From contig NZ_JOCA01000006.1 in assembly GCF_000718785.1 (NCBI RefSeq), positions 372,001 through 436,000 of the forward strand: 64,000 bases of DNA, written 5' to 3'. Shown here piece after piece: positions 46,376 through 55,825 of the stretch. This DNA is from Streptomyces sp. NRRL WC-3626. Its GTDB lineage: Bacteria; Actinomycetota; Actinomycetes; Streptomycetales; Streptomycetaceae. The notes beneath the pieces are model-generated. The model had not been told where the DNA came from. It worked only from the letters and a program-made list of their open reading frames with translations, and did no database searches. The position numbers and the translations under genes were made by a program. The stretch's first letter is position 1, and each line of letters opens with the position of its first letter.

Positions 46376-46843
46376 ATGGCAGACGCGATAGGGGTGTTCG
46401 TCGCCGCGATCGCACTGGCCGTATCCGTGTGGTCCGTCTTCCACCTCGCCCGCCAGACCAGAGCCGCCGCCGAACAGGCGAAGATCAGCAACGCGGTGGC
46501 CGCCGTCTCCGCGAACGACATGGCCCTGCGCGCCCTGCGCGAAGTGCACCTCCTCCTGCTCGAACGCCCCGGCTCCCGCGCGTACTTCTACGCCGGTAAA
46601 CCGCTGCCCGAGCAGCCGGGACACCAGGACGAGCGCGACGCGATCACCACGATCGCCGAGCTGCTCGCGGACGTCATGAGCAGCGGCCTCGTGGTCCACG
46701 AGAAGGTGCCCGACAGCACCAGCGCCCAGCCGTGGACCGACTACTGCCGGCACACCCTGGCCGGCAGCCCGGTCATGTGCGACCTGGTGCGGGCGCACCC
46801 CGCATGGTGGCCCCCGCTCGCCCGGCTGCTCCCGCCGGGCTGA
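46376..46843 (+). CDS. Small membrane-anchored protein of unknown function
   Basis: A 155-residue protein with one N-terminal helix (DAIGVFVAAIALAVSVWSVFHL), then a soluble helical part (QTRAAAEQAKISNAVAAVSANDMALRALREVHLLLLERPGSRAYFYAGKPLP ... ERDAITTIAELLADVMSSGLVVHEKVP). The general layout matches small streptomycete proteins with an N-terminal anchor; no domain recognised. GGGGGGAGAACGAA precedes the ATG. It converges with the DHA2 transporter gene. Confidence 0.72.
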   Translation: MADAIGVFVAAIALAVSVWSVFHLARQTRAAAEQAKISNAVAAVSANDMALRALREVHLLLLERPGSRAYFYAGKPLPEQPGHQDERDAITTIAELLADVMSSGLVVHEKVPDSTSAQPWTDYCRHTLAGSPVMCDLVRAHPAWWPPLARLLPPG

Positions 46844-48298
46844 TCAGGCGTGCGCTCCCGCCTCCTGCCGGATCTCCGCCGTCTCCAGCCGCTCCGCCGT
46901 CCGCTCGGCGGTGCGGTGGGCCCAGCGGCCTGACGTCAGCAGACCCACGACCAGCACCACCAGCCCGCACACGGCGAGGATCCACCACCCCGGTCGCGCC
47001 GCAGCCACGAACGCGGACGCGTACGGCGCCGACCCGACCCCCGCCGCCAGCACCGCCCCGATCACCGCGACCCCCAGCGCCTGCCCCAGCTGACGGCTGG
47101 TGGAGGCCACCGCTGACGCCACCCCCGCCTGGGCCACCGGCATGCCGGACACCGCCGTATTGGTGATCGGCGCGTTCACGAAGCCGAAGCCGATGCCGAA
47201 GAGGACGTACCCGATGAACAGTGTGACGTTCGACGTCTCGGCCTCGAAGAGGGCGAAGAGGAACCCGCTCACCGTCATCGCCCCGCCGGCGATCAGCAGC
47301 GGCAGCCGCGGCCCCCGGCTGCCGACCAGCCGCCCGGACAGCGGGGCGCACAGGAACGTCGGGACGGCCATCGGGAGCATCCACAGCCCCGCGTCCCACG
47401 CGCTCAGCCCCCGCACGTTCTGCAGATACAGCGTCGACAGGAACAGGAACCCGCCGAGCGCCGCGAACGCGCTCACCGCTATCACCGTCGCCCCGCTGAA
47501 CGGCGCAGACCGGAAGAACCGCAGATCGATCAGCGGTTCGGGGCGGCGCGGCTCGTAGCGGAGGAGGGCCACCAGCGCGGCCAGGGCGACCAGGGCGAAC
47601 GGCGCGAGCACCGGGAACGAGGCGTGCGGCGCCTCGATGATCGCGTACGTCAGCGAGCCGAACAGCACGATCACCAGCACCTGGCCGACCGGGTCGGGCC
47701 GGCGTGCCTTCGGTGCCCGGGACTCCGGCACGAACCGCCAGGTGAGCAGCAGTGCCGCCAGCCCCACCGGGAGGTTGATCCAGAAGATGGAGCGCCAGCC
47801 GACCGACTCCACCAGCAGCCCCCCGACCAGCGGACCCGCGGCCATCGAGATACCGACGACCGCACCCCACACACCGATCGCACGGGCCCGCTCACGCCGG
47901 TCGGTGAAGGTGTTGGTGATGATCGACATGGCGACCGGGTTCAGCATCGAGCCGCCGACCGCCTGCACCATGCGGAACACGATCAGGGAGTTCAGGTCCG
48001 GCGCGAGCGAGCACAGCACCGAGCCGAGGGTGAAGACCACCAGGCCCGTCATGAACACCCGTCTGCGGCCGATCCGGTCGGCGGTCGAGCCCGCGAGCAT
48101 CAGCAGCGAGGCCAGGACGAGCGTGTACGCGTCGATGGTCCACTGCAGACCCGAGGTACTGGCGTCGAACTCCCGCTGCAGGGAGGGCAGGGCGACGTTG
48201 AGGACCGTGTTGTCGAGGCTCACGATCAGCAGGCTCATGCAGCAGATCGCGAGCACCAGCATGCGTCGGCCATGGCTGAGCTCGGGCATGGACTCCAT
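46844..48298 (-). CDS. DHA2-family (EmrB/QacA) drug exporter
   Basis: A 484-residue protein with about fourteen helices. Motif A-like GSTADRIGRRRVFMTGLVVFTLGS, the DHA2-typical first helix region VSLDNTVLNVALPSLQREF (Asp in helix 1) and motif C-like GAVVGISMAAGPLVGGLL are present. It is a proton-driven exporter of unknown drug or metabolite. The ATG at 48298 or at 48289 could be the start. No regulator gene is adjacent. Confidence 0.9.
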   Translation of the reverse strand: MESMPELSHGRRMLVLAICCMSLLIVSLDNTVLNVALPSLQREFDASTSGLQWTIDAYTLVLASLLMLAGSTADRIGRRRVFMTGLVVFTLGSVLCSLAPDLNSLIVFRMVQAVGGSMLNPVAMSIITNTFTDRRERARAIGVWGAVVGISMAAGPLVGGLLVESVGWRSIFWINLPVGLAALLLTWRFVPESRAPKARRPDPVGQVLVIVLFGSLTYAIIEAPHASFPVLAPFALVALAALVALLRYEPRRPEPLIDLRFFRSAPFSGATVIAVSAFAALGGFLFLSTLYLQNVRGLSAWDAGLWMLPMAVPTFLCAPLSGRLVGSRGPRLPLLIAGGAMTVSGFLFALFEAETSNVTLFIGYVLFGIGFGFVNAPITNTAVSGMPVAQAGVASAVASTSRQLGQALGVAVIGAVLAAGVGSAPYASAFVAAARPGWWILAVCGLVVLVVGLLTSGRWAHRTAERTAERLETAEIRQEAGAHA

Positions 48299-48360
48299 CG
48301 TACGCGCATATCGATAGTGCGGCTAACTAATGACCGTTACACGCTCACGCTCCGGGTGCC

Positions 48361-48376
48361 GTCCCGCATGCGGGAC
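48361..48376. promoter_or_regulatory. Perfect 16-bp palindrome upstream of dusB
   Basis: GTCCCGCATGCGGGAC is a perfect inverted repeat ending 9 bases before the dusB start at 48386. The same spacer also serves the divergent exporter gene. It could be an operator; as RNA it could form an 8-base stem only with no loop, so a DNA-binding site is more likely. Confidence 0.5.
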
Positions 48377-48385
48377 AATGGGGGA

Positions 48386-49588
48386 ATGCCCACGCCCACA
48401 CCTCCCGCGGACACGACTTCGGACATGACCCCGAACACGACCCTGCGCATCGGCCCGCACGCCGTGCTGCCCCCCGTCGTGCTCGCCCCCATGGCCGGGA
48501 TCACCAACGCGCCCTTCCGCACCCTGTGCCGAGAGTTCAGCGGCGGGAAGGGCCTGTTCGTCAGCGAGATGATCACCACCCGGGCGCTGGTCGAACGCAA
48601 CGACAAGACCATGCAGCTGATCCGCTTCGACGAGAGCGAGAAGCCCCGCTCCATCCAGCTGTACGGCGTCGACCCCGCGACCGTCGGCAAGGCCGTCCGC
48701 ATGATCGCGGAGGAGGGTCTGGCCGACCACATCGACCTCAACTTCGGCTGCCCGGTCCCCAAGGTGACCCGTAAGGGCGGCGGCTCGGCGCTGCCGTACA
48801 AGCGGAACCTGCTGCGGTCCATCCTGCGCGAGGCGGTCAGCGGGGCCGGGGAGCTGCCGGTCACGATGAAGATGCGCAAGGGCATCGACGACGACCACCT
48901 GACCTACCTGGACGCCGGCCGGATCGCCGTCGAGGAGGGGATCACCGCGATCGCGCTGCACGGCCGTACCGCCGCCCAGCACTACGGCGGCACCGCCGAC
49001 TGGGACGCCATCGCCCGGCTGAAGGAGCATGTCCCGGAGATCCCGGTGCTCGGCAACGGCGACATCTGGTCCGCCGAGGACGCGCTGCGGATGGTGCGCG
49101 AGACCGGCTGCGACGGCGTGGTCGTCGGCCGGGGCTGCCTCGGCCGGCCGTGGCTGTTCGCGGACCTGGTCGCCGCCTTCGAGGGGCGCGCCGGCGCCCG
49201 TGCCGCGGGCACTGACGGATGCGGCGTACGGCCGGCCCTGCGCGAGGTCGCCGACGTCATGGTCCGGCATGCCACGCTGCTCGGGGAGTGGATCGGGGAC
49301 GAGTCGCGCGGGGTGATCGACTTCCGTAAGCACGTCGCCTGGTATCTGAAGGGCTTCGCGGTCGGCTCCGAGATGCGCAAGCGGCTCGCGATCACCTCCT
49401 CGCTGGAGGAACTGCGTTCCGGGCTGGACGAGTTGGACCTCGACCAGGCCTGGCCCACCGGCGCCGACGGACCGCGCGGCCGTACGTCCGGCAACAACCG
49501 GGTGGTGCTGCCGGACGGCTGGCTGAAGGACCCGTACGACTGCGCGGGCGTCGGCGAGGAGGCGGAACTGGACACCTCCGGGGGCTGA
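48386..49588 (+). CDS. dusB: tRNA-dihydrouridine synthase
   Basis: A 400-residue flavoenzyme that reduces uridines in tRNA D-loops. The flavin barrel starts LPPVVLAPMAGITNAPFRTLCREF. The catalytic cysteine is in DLNFGCPVPKVTRKGGGSALP, followed by HGRTAAQHYGG and GNGDIWSAEDA ... GRGCLGRPWLF. A C-terminal helical tRNA-binding domain (IDFRKHVAWYLKGF) closes it. GGGGGA precedes the ATG. Confidence 0.94.
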   Translation: MPTPTPPADTTSDMTPNTTLRIGPHAVLPPVVLAPMAGITNAPFRTLCREFSGGKGLFVSEMITTRALVERNDKTMQLIRFDESEKPRSIQLYGVDPATVGKAVRMIAEEGLADHIDLNFGCPVPKVTRKGGGSALPYKRNLLRSILREAVSGAGELPVTMKMRKGIDDDHLTYLDAGRIAVEEGITAIALHGRTAAQHYGGTADWDAIARLKEHVPEIPVLGNGDIWSAEDALRMVRETGCDGVVVGRGCLGRPWLFADLVAAFEGRAGARAAGTDGCGVRPALREVADVMVRHATLLGEWIGDESRGVIDFRKHVAWYLKGFAVGSEMRKRLAITSSLEELRSGLDELDLDQAWPTGADGPRGRTSGNNRVVLPDGWLKDPYDCAGVGEEAELDTSGG

Positions 49589-51307
49589 TCACTCCCCGGT
49601 GGGGTGCGGGGTGGAGCCGTAGGCGGTCAGGAAGCGGTCGCGGAACGAGCTCATCCTCCACACCGGCGCGTCCTTCGCCGGGCGCAGCCCCTCCGTCCAG
49701 TTCCAGCCGTCGATCCTCTCCAGCACCTTCGGGTCCTTGGCGACGACCGACACCGGCACGTCCCGGCTCGCGCCGTCGCCGCTGACGCGGGCGATGGGCT
49801 GGTGGTCGCCGAGGAAGACGAGGACGGTGTCGTCGGTGCCGTAGCGCTCCAGCCACTCGGTGAGGGCGGTGACCGAGTACTGGACCGACTTTCCGTACTC
49901 CCGCCGGGACTCGGTGGAGTCGGCGACCACGCCGGCGGGCTTCTTCCCCGCTTCCCGGATCGCGTCGAAGACCGAGCCGTCGCCGAGTTCGTCCCAGTCG
50001 ACCATCTTCGGGATCGGCGCCCAGGGCTGGTGGCTGGAGGTGAGGATGACCTCCGACATCAGCGGCTTGTCGCGCTTCCTGCCGTGCTCCAGACGCTGGA
50101 ACGCCTCCAGGGCGTACTGGTCCGGCATGGTCGACCAGCTGAACTTCGGTCCCTGGTAGCCGAGTTCGAAGGCGTCGTAGACCTTGTCGAGGCCGTACCA
50201 CTTCGCCTCCGGCCAGCCCTTCTGCACGCCCGGCATGACGCCGACGGTGTCCCAGGCGCCCGTCTTCTGGAACGCCTTGGTGAGGGTGAGGTGGTCGCCC
50301 GAGGTGACCGTGCGATAGCGCTGCTGGTTGTCGATCCACAGGCCGGACAGGGCGGTGGAGTGGCCGAGCCAGCTGCTGCCGCCGTACGTCGCCGAGGTGA
50401 GCCAGCCGCTGCGGGCGTGGAAGCCGGCCTTGGCGAGCGCCGCGGTGCGGGTGTCGAGGGTGTCGATGACGCCGGGCGCGATCAGCGGGTCCTCGGTGGC
50501 GGTGCGGCCGTAGCTCTCGATGAAGGCGAAGACGACGTCCTTGCCGCGCAGGTCGGGGACGAGCCGGCCGGGGGGAGTGGCGCCGAAGGTGTCCGCCCGC
50601 GCCTCCTTCGCGAAGGCCGCCTCGTCGCGCAGGGTGGCCACCACGCGCTCCGTCTGCTCCTTCAGCGCGCCGGCCGCCTGGTCGGAGGCGACCGGCGTGC
50701 CGGAGATCTGTACGCCGAGCGCGGTGCAGGTGACCCACACGGTGCCCGCGATCAGCGCGCCCCGGGTGGCGCGGGGGCGGTGCCGGGCGAGGAGGTTGCC
50801 GAGCCGGACGGTGGCCAGCGCCATCACGGTCACGAGGAGCAGGGTGAGGACGACCGCGCCGACGGCGGCCGCGACGGCGGCCGTGGAGCCCATCGAGTCG
50901 GCGACGTACGCCTGGGCGTCGTCGAGCAGACCCCAGTCGAGTACGACGTTGAAGCCGCGGCCCAGATACTCCTTGAACCCCATGTCCAGCAGGTTCAGCA
51001 CGGTCAGGACGCCGATGCCGGCACCGTACAGCGCGGCCACGACGATACGCGGGCGGCGGGGCAGGGCGATCAGCAGCACGGCGCCGATGATCGCCTCGGC
51101 CGGGATGCGGGTGAAGCCGTCGGGCCGCAGTCCGGGGGCCGCGTTCGGCATGAGGAGGGCGCCGACGACGAGGGCGGCCGCGAAGGCGTGCAGCGTCCAG
51201 CGGGCGGTCCGCACGGCGGCGGGGTGGGCGTCGCGTGCGGCGCGCAGACGTGCGCGCGGGGAGGTCAGGCGTACGCGTATGGAGGTCAGGCGTGTGAAGA
51301 CAGGCAA
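49589..51307 (-). CDS. Membrane sulfatase-fold (LTA synthase-like) enzyme
   Basis: About 572 residues: several N-terminal membrane helices (up to roughly residue 200), then an alkaline phosphatase/sulfatase-fold extracellular domain. It contains DVVFAFIESYGRTATED, GWLTSATYGGSSWLGHSTALSG, LTSSHQPWAPIP and LVFLGDHQPIA, placing metal-binding Glu, Ser/Thr, Asp and His residues as in LTA synthase and related phosphoglycerol transferases. The natural substrate is not evident. The TTG at 51307 is preferred for its GGAAGGGA site; the frame stays open to 51484. Its stop abuts the dusB stop. Confidence 0.82.
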   Translation of the reverse strand: MPVFTRLTSIRVRLTSPRARLRAARDAHPAAVRTARWTLHAFAAALVVGALLMPNAAPGLRPDGFTRIPAEAIIGAVLLIALPRRPRIVVAALYGAGIGVLTVLNLLDMGFKEYLGRGFNVVLDWGLLDDAQAYVADSMGSTAAVAAAVGAVVLTLLLVTVMALATVRLGNLLARHRPRATRGALIAGTVWVTCTALGVQISGTPVASDQAAGALKEQTERVVATLRDEAAFAKEARADTFGATPPGRLVPDLRGKDVVFAFIESYGRTATEDPLIAPGVIDTLDTRTAALAKAGFHARSGWLTSATYGGSSWLGHSTALSGLWIDNQQRYRTVTSGDHLTLTKAFQKTGAWDTVGVMPGVQKGWPEAKWYGLDKVYDAFELGYQGPKFSWSTMPDQYALEAFQRLEHGRKRDKPLMSEVILTSSHQPWAPIPKMVDWDELGDGSVFDAIREAGKKPAGVVADSTESRREYGKSVQYSVTALTEWLERYGTDDTVLVFLGDHQPIARVSGDGASRDVPVSVVAKDPKVLERIDGWNWTEGLRPAKDAPVWRMSSFRDRFLTAYGSTPHPTGE

Positions 51308-51816
51308 CCCTGAGGTCCCTTCCGTACCGAGCCCGGTGGGAGGCGGACCCGGCGTGGGGGTCCGGGTCCGCCGCCGTTCCGTACGGGCGGGACGAACCGT
51401 GTGTTCATCCGGCGCGGTGAAGCGTGGGTTCGACGGGTCCGCATGGTGGAACCCGGTTCGCTGTGGCAGCGTGATTCTCGCCACCCTTGATAGGGGTCGC
51501 GCTCAGATGAGCGGATCATGGGCGACTGCACTTCTCAAAGGGTGGCACTCGGTGCCATCTTTTGATCGTTCAGCGAGCGAAATCATACGTGGCGATTGTC
51601 GCTCATATGAGCGTGACAGAAGCCGTGGGAAGCGTCGGTGTGTTCAAGAAGTGAAAACATTCGGCCGTCGTGGCTTGCCAAGCTTTGACTTTCGATCCGC
51701 TGGCGGACGAGTGGTTACAGGCGCATGACGCACAAGTGGACGTACCCAGACGCCTTTGATCTGGGTACATTCCTCGCCGTCAGGGCAGCCACCGCGTCCT
51801 CGAGGAGTCGAGACCC
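51308..51816 (+). promoter_or_regulatory. Long ppdK upstream region with twin palindromes
   Basis: This 509-base gene-free region is AT-richer than average from about 51480 on. It contains CGCTCAGATGAGCG (51500-51513) and the perfect palindrome CGCTCATATGAGCG (51600-51613), identical but for one central base and exactly 100 bp apart. They look like two operators for one regulator controlling ppdK. GAGGAG at about 51801-51806 is the ppdK binding site. Confidence 0.6.
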
Positions 51817-54537
51817 GTGTCGGAAAACAAAGATCCCCACGTAGCGAAGTTCGTTTACGACTTCACCGAGGGCAACAAAGACCTGAAGGACCTGCTCGGC
51901 GGCAAGGGCGCCAACCTCGCCGAGATGACCAACCTGGGCCTTCCCGTCCCGCCCGGCTTCACCATCACCACCGAGGCGTGCAAGACCTACCTCGACAGCG
52001 GCGAGGAGCCGGCGGCACTGCGTGACGAGGTGAGTGCGCACCTCGACGCCCTCGAGGCCCGGATGGGCAAGAAGCTGGGCCAGGCCGACGACCCCCTCCT
52101 CGTGTCGGTCCGCTCCGGGGCGAAGTTCTCCATGCCGGGCATGATGGACACCGTCCTCAACATCGGCCTCTCCGACAAGTCCGTGCAGGGCCTCGCCCGG
52201 CAGGCCGGCGACGACCGGTTCGCGTGGGACTCCTACCGGCGCCTCATCCAGATGTTCGGCAAGACCGTCCTCGGTGTCGACGGCGACCTCTTCGAGGACG
52301 CGCTGGAGGCGGCGAAGACGGCCAAGAAGGTCACGGTCGACACCGAGCTGGAGGCCGCCGACCTCAAGAAGCTCGTCACCAGGTTCAAGAAGATCGTCAA
52401 GACCGAGGCCGGCCGGGACTTCCCGCAGGACCCGCGCGAGCAGATGGACCTCGCCATCAAGGCGGTCTTCGACTCCTGGAACGGCGACCGCGCCAAGCTC
52501 TACCGCCGCCAGGAACGCATCCCGCACGACCTCGGCACCGCCGTCAACGTCTGCTCCATGGTCTTCGGCAACCTCGGCCGGGACTCCGGCACCGGTGTCG
52601 CCTTCACCCGCGACCCCGCCTCCGGCCAGCAGGGCGTCTACGGCGACTACCTGCAGAACGCGCAGGGCGAGGACGTCGTCGCGGGCATCCGCAACACCGT
52701 GCCGCTCGCCGAGCTGGAGCAGATCGACAAGAAGTCGTACGACCAGCTGATGCAGATCATGGAGACGCTGGAGAACCACTACCTGGACCTCTGCGACATC
52801 GAGTTCACCATCGAGCGCGGTCAGCTGTGGATGCTCCAGACCCGTGTCGGCAAGCGCACGGCGGGCGCCGCCTTCCGGATCGCCACCCAGCTCGTGGACC
52901 AGGGGCTGATCGACGAGGCCGAGGCGCTGTGCCGGGTCAACGGCGCCCAGCTCGCCCAGCTGATGTTCCCCCGCTTCGACGAGGACGCGAAGGTCACCGC
53001 GGTCGGACGCGGTATCGCCGCCTCGCCGGGCGCCGCGGTCGGCAAGGCGGTCTTCGACTCGTACACCGCCGTGAAGTGGTCCCGGTCCGGCGAGAAGGTC
53101 ATCCTGATCCGCCGGGAGACCAACCCCGACGACCTGGACGGCATGATCGCCGCCGAGGGCATCCTCACCTCGCGCGGCGGCAAGACCTCCCACGCGGCCG
53201 TGGTCGCGCGCGGCATGGGCAAGACCTGCGTCTGCGGTGCGGAGGAGCTGGAGGTCGACACCAAGCGCCGCCGGATGACCGTGCCCGGCGGGCAGGTCGT
53301 CGAGGAGGGCGACGTCGTCTCCATCGACGGCTCGTCCGGCAAGGTGTACCTCGGCGAGGTGCCCGTCGTGCCCTCGCCGGTCGTGGAGTACTTCGAGGGG
53401 CGGATGCACCCGGGCGCCGACGACGCCGACGAACTCGTCGAGGCCGTGCACCGGATGATGGCCTTCGCCGACCGCAAGCGCCGGCTGCGGGTGCGGGCCA
53501 ACGCCGACAACGCCGAGGACGCGTTGCGGGCGCGGCGGTTCGGCGCGCAGGGGATCGGGCTGTGCCGTACCGAGCACATGTTCCTCGGCGACCGCCGCGA
53601 ACTGGTCGAACGGCTGATCCTCGCCGACACGCAGACCGAGCGCGAGGAGTCCCTGAAGGCGCTGCTCCCGCTGCAGAAGCGGGACTTCGTGGAGCTCTTC
53701 GAGGCGATGGACGGCCTCCCGGTCACGGTCCGCCTGCTCGACCCGCCGCTGCACGAGTTCCTGCCCGACATCACCGAACTGTCGGTCCGGGTCGCCCTCG
53801 CCGAGTCCCGGCAGGAGCCGCACGAGAACGAACTCCGCCTGCTCCAGGCCGTGCACCGGCTGCACGAGCAGAACCCGATGCTGGGCCTGCGCGGTGTGCG
53901 CCTCGGCTTGGTCATCCCGGGCCTGTTCACCATGCAGGTGCGGGCCATCGCGGAGGCGGCCGCGGAGCGCCGGGCGGCCAAGTGCGACCCCCGCGCGGAG
54001 ATCATGATCCCGCTGGTCGGCACGGTCCAGGAGCTGGAGATCGTCCGCGAGGAGGCCGACCAGGTCATCGCCGAGGTCGAGCAGGCCACCGGCACCTCGC
54101 TCAAGCTCGCCATCGGCACGATGATCGAGCTGCCGCGCGCCGCGCTGACCGCCGGCCAGATCGCGGAGGCGGCCGAGTTCTTCTCCTTCGGCACGAACGA
54201 CCTCACACAGACGGTGTGGGGCTTCTCCCGCGACGACGTGGAGGCCTCCTTCTTCACGGCGTACCTGGAGAAGGGCATCTTCGGGGTGTCGCCGTTCGAG
54301 ACGATCGACAAGGACGGCGTGGGCTCGCTGGTCGCCGCCGCCGCGCAGGCCGGCCGCGCCACCCGCCCCGACCTGAAACTCGGCGTCTGCGGCGAGCACG
54401 GCGGCGACCCGGAGTCCGTCCACTTCTTCCACGAGGTCGGCCTGGACTACGTCTCCTGCTCCCCGTTCCGCATCCCGGTCGCCCGTCTGGAAGCCGGCCG
54501 CGCGGCCGTCACGTCGACGGGCAGCGACCACCGGTAG
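51817..54537 (+). CDS. ppdK: Pyruvate, phosphate dikinase
   Basis: A 906-residue enzyme interconverting pyruvate, ATP and phosphate with phosphoenolpyruvate, AMP and diphosphate. The N-terminal ATP-grasp domain starts GGKGANLAEMTNLGLPVPPGFTITT. The central swivelling domain carries the phospho-histidine H459 (GGKTSHAAVVAR), and the C-terminal PEP-binding barrel carries the acid/base C858 (VCGEHGGDP). Full length and intact. In streptomycetes it may support gluconeogenic PEP supply. GTG start with GAGGAG; a strong terminator follows. Confidence 0.96.
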   Translation: MSENKDPHVAKFVYDFTEGNKDLKDLLGGKGANLAEMTNLGLPVPPGFTITTEACKTYLDSGEEPAALRDEVSAHLDALEARMGKKLGQADDPLLVSVRSGAKFSMPGMMDTVLNIGLSDKSVQGLARQAGDDRFAWDSYRRLIQMFGKTVLGVDGDLFEDALEAAKTAKKVTVDTELEAADLKKLVTRFKKIVKTEAGRDFPQDPREQMDLAIKAVFDSWNGDRAKLYRRQERIPHDLGTAVNVCSMVFGNLGRDSGTGVAFTRDPASGQQGVYGDYLQNAQGEDVVAGIRNTVPLAELEQIDKKSYDQLMQIMETLENHYLDLCDIEFTIERGQLWMLQTRVGKRTAGAAFRIATQLVDQGLIDEAEALCRVNGAQLAQLMFPRFDEDAKVTAVGRGIAASPGAAVGKAVFDSYTAVKWSRSGEKVILIRRETNPDDLDGMIAAEGILTSRGGKTSHAAVVARGMGKTCVCGAEELEVDTKRRRMTVPGGQVVEEGDVVSIDGSSGKVYLGEVPVVPSPVVEYFEGRMHPGADDADELVEAVHRMMAFADRKRRLRVRANADNAEDALRARRFGAQGIGLCRTEHMFLGDRRELVERLILADTQTEREESLKALLPLQKRDFVELFEAMDGLPVTVRLLDPPLHEFLPDITELSVRVALAESRQEPHENELRLLQAVHRLHEQNPMLGLRGVRLGLVIPGLFTMQVRAIAEAAAERRAAKCDPRAEIMIPLVGTVQELEIVREEADQVIAEVEQATGTSLKLAIGTMIELPRAALTAGQIAEAAEFFSFGTNDLTQTVWGFSRDDVEASFFTAYLEKGIFGVSPFETIDKDGVGSLVAAAAQAGRATRPDLKLGVCGEHGGDPESVHFFHEVGLDYVSCSPFRIPVARLEAGRAAVTSTGSDHR

Positions 54538-54615
54538 GGGAGGGCACGCGAAGCCCCGGAGCCGTTGTCTGTCACCCGACCCTCACCGATCGGCAACGGC
54601 TTCGGACCACCAAGC

Positions 54616-54649
54616 AGAGGACGGCACCCGTGCGGGGGTGCCGTCCTCT
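54616..54649 (+). terminator. Terminator after ppdK
   Basis: GAGGACGGCACCC (54617-54629) pairs perfectly with GGGTGCCGTCCTC (54636-54648), with one more A-T pair outside and a 6-base loop, about 80 bases after the ppdK stop. Confidence 0.8.
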
Positions 54650-54714
54650 CGCGTGTGTAAGGTCCGGGAACCGGATCAACGAAGCCGCCACGGGCGGGGA
54701 ACACGGGGGACGCA

Positions 54715-55380
54715 GTGCCGTTTCGGATACGCAGGAGCACGATCAGACCGCTGAGCGCCATGGGCGGCTACGCCGTCGACCCGTGGAAGTCCCTGCGGCG
54801 CACGCTCGGGGTGGCGGGGTTCGGGTGCCTGACCGCACTGGTCACCGCCTACGTGTCCTACCTGGCGTTGCGGTGGGTGTGGGTGCCCATCGCCGTGGGG
54901 GTCGTGCTGGGCCTGGCGTTCGTCGTCCTGCTGATACTGCTGCACCGGGCGGCGTGGATCGGCCTGCTGTCGATCGTGCCGGCGCTGTTCATCCTCGTCG
55001 GGGCCGTCCAGTACGCGCCCGAGGCGGCGCTGGAGGCGCGCGGGGTGCGCGAGGGCGTGGTGGTCGTCGCGGACAGCGCGACCGGGAAGGACGGCAAGAA
55101 CCACCGGCTCACGCTGCGGACGGCGGACGGCGAGCAACTCGAGGAACGGTTCACCTACAACGGTTCCGGGGCGCCGAGGGTGGGGGAGCGGCTCGACGTC
55201 ATCCGTGACCCGGAGGGCGTGGTGCCCATGGAGCAGGCCGACGAGGTGGACGCCGCGGGCCGGCTGGGCGGCCTGGTCGCCGGGCTGGTGGCGTGGACGC
55301 TGCTGGCGGTCCTCGCCGGGTGGCGCGGGCACGTACGCCGCCGGCGGGGGAAGACCGACTCCCTGCTGCTGTCCCTGTAG
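54715..55380 (+). CDS. Membrane protein of unknown function (DUF3592-like)
   Basis: A 221-residue protein. Three N-terminal helices (about 32-98), an external or cytosolic beta domain (GVVVVADSATGKDGKNHRLTLRTADGEQLEERFTYNGSGAPRVGERLDVIRDPEGVV) and a last helix (LGGLVAGLVAWTLLAVLAGW) followed by a basic tail. The beta segment recalls DUF3592 proteins. GTG 54715 after ACGGGGGA is used; ATG 54760 would shorten it by 15 residues. Function unknown. Confidence 0.72.
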   Translation: MPFRIRRSTIRPLSAMGGYAVDPWKSLRRTLGVAGFGCLTALVTAYVSYLALRWVWVPIAVGVVLGLAFVVLLILLHRAAWIGLLSIVPALFILVGAVQYAPEAALEARGVREGVVVVADSATGKDGKNHRLTLRTADGEQLEERFTYNGSGAPRVGERLDVIRDPEGVVPMEQADEVDAAGRLGGLVAGLVAWTLLAVLAGWRGHVRRRRGKTDSLLLSL

Positions 55381-55411
55381 AGCGGGGAGCCGGCCTTCGC
55401 GCGGAGCACCG

Positions 55412-55825
55412 TCAGTCGGTGCCGCCGCGCCGCCTGCGGGCCGCGATCATCACACCGCCGCCGAGGAGCACGACGGCGGCACCGCCGGCCGCGATGTACG
55501 GGGTGGCGTTGCTGCCCCCGGTCTCGGCGAGATCGGTGCCGCCGGACTGCTCCTTGCCGTCGGAGGCGGTGGTCCCGGTCTCCGTGCTCTCCTCGTGCGG
55601 CTTGAAGTCCGCCGGCGGCTGGTCGCAGCCGATGCCGTCGTTGTCCCGGTCCAGGTGCTTGCCGTAGTGGTCGTCACCCCTGGCGATGTTGCTGTACCCG
55701 TTGTCGTACGCCTCGGTGCAGTTCTTGAACGGGTGGTTGCCGCCGTGTGCCACGGCGGTGGCCGGTACGGCGGCCAGGGCGAGCGCGGCGAGCAGCGTGG
55801 CGGCGGAGGTACGGAACGGATGCAT
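55412..55825 (-). CDS. Secreted excalibur-domain protein with sortase signal
   Basis: A 137-residue exported protein. The signal peptide is residues 1-26. The excalibur calcium-binding domain is FKNCTEAYDNGYSNIARGDDHYGKHLDRDNDGIGCD (33-68), with D-x-D-x-D-G and two cysteines. A Thr/Ser/Glu-rich linker leads to LAETG (99-103), a hydrophobic helix and RRRR tail. LAxTG is the signal used by class E sortases in streptomycetes, so the protein is probably anchored to peptidoglycan. Confidence 0.87.
   Translation of the reverse strand: MHPFRTSAATLLAALALAAVPATAVAHGGNHPFKNCTEAYDNGYSNIARGDDHYGKHLDRDNDGIGCDQPPADFKPHEESTETGTTASDGKEQSGGTDLAETGGSNATPYIAAGGAAVVLLGGGVMIAARRRRGGTD

Noticed and set aside
51715..54531. 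A 938-codon minus-strand frame opposite ppdK
   Set aside because: Antisense shadow of ppdK with Leu/Val/Asp/Gly-rich sequence and no recognisable domain.
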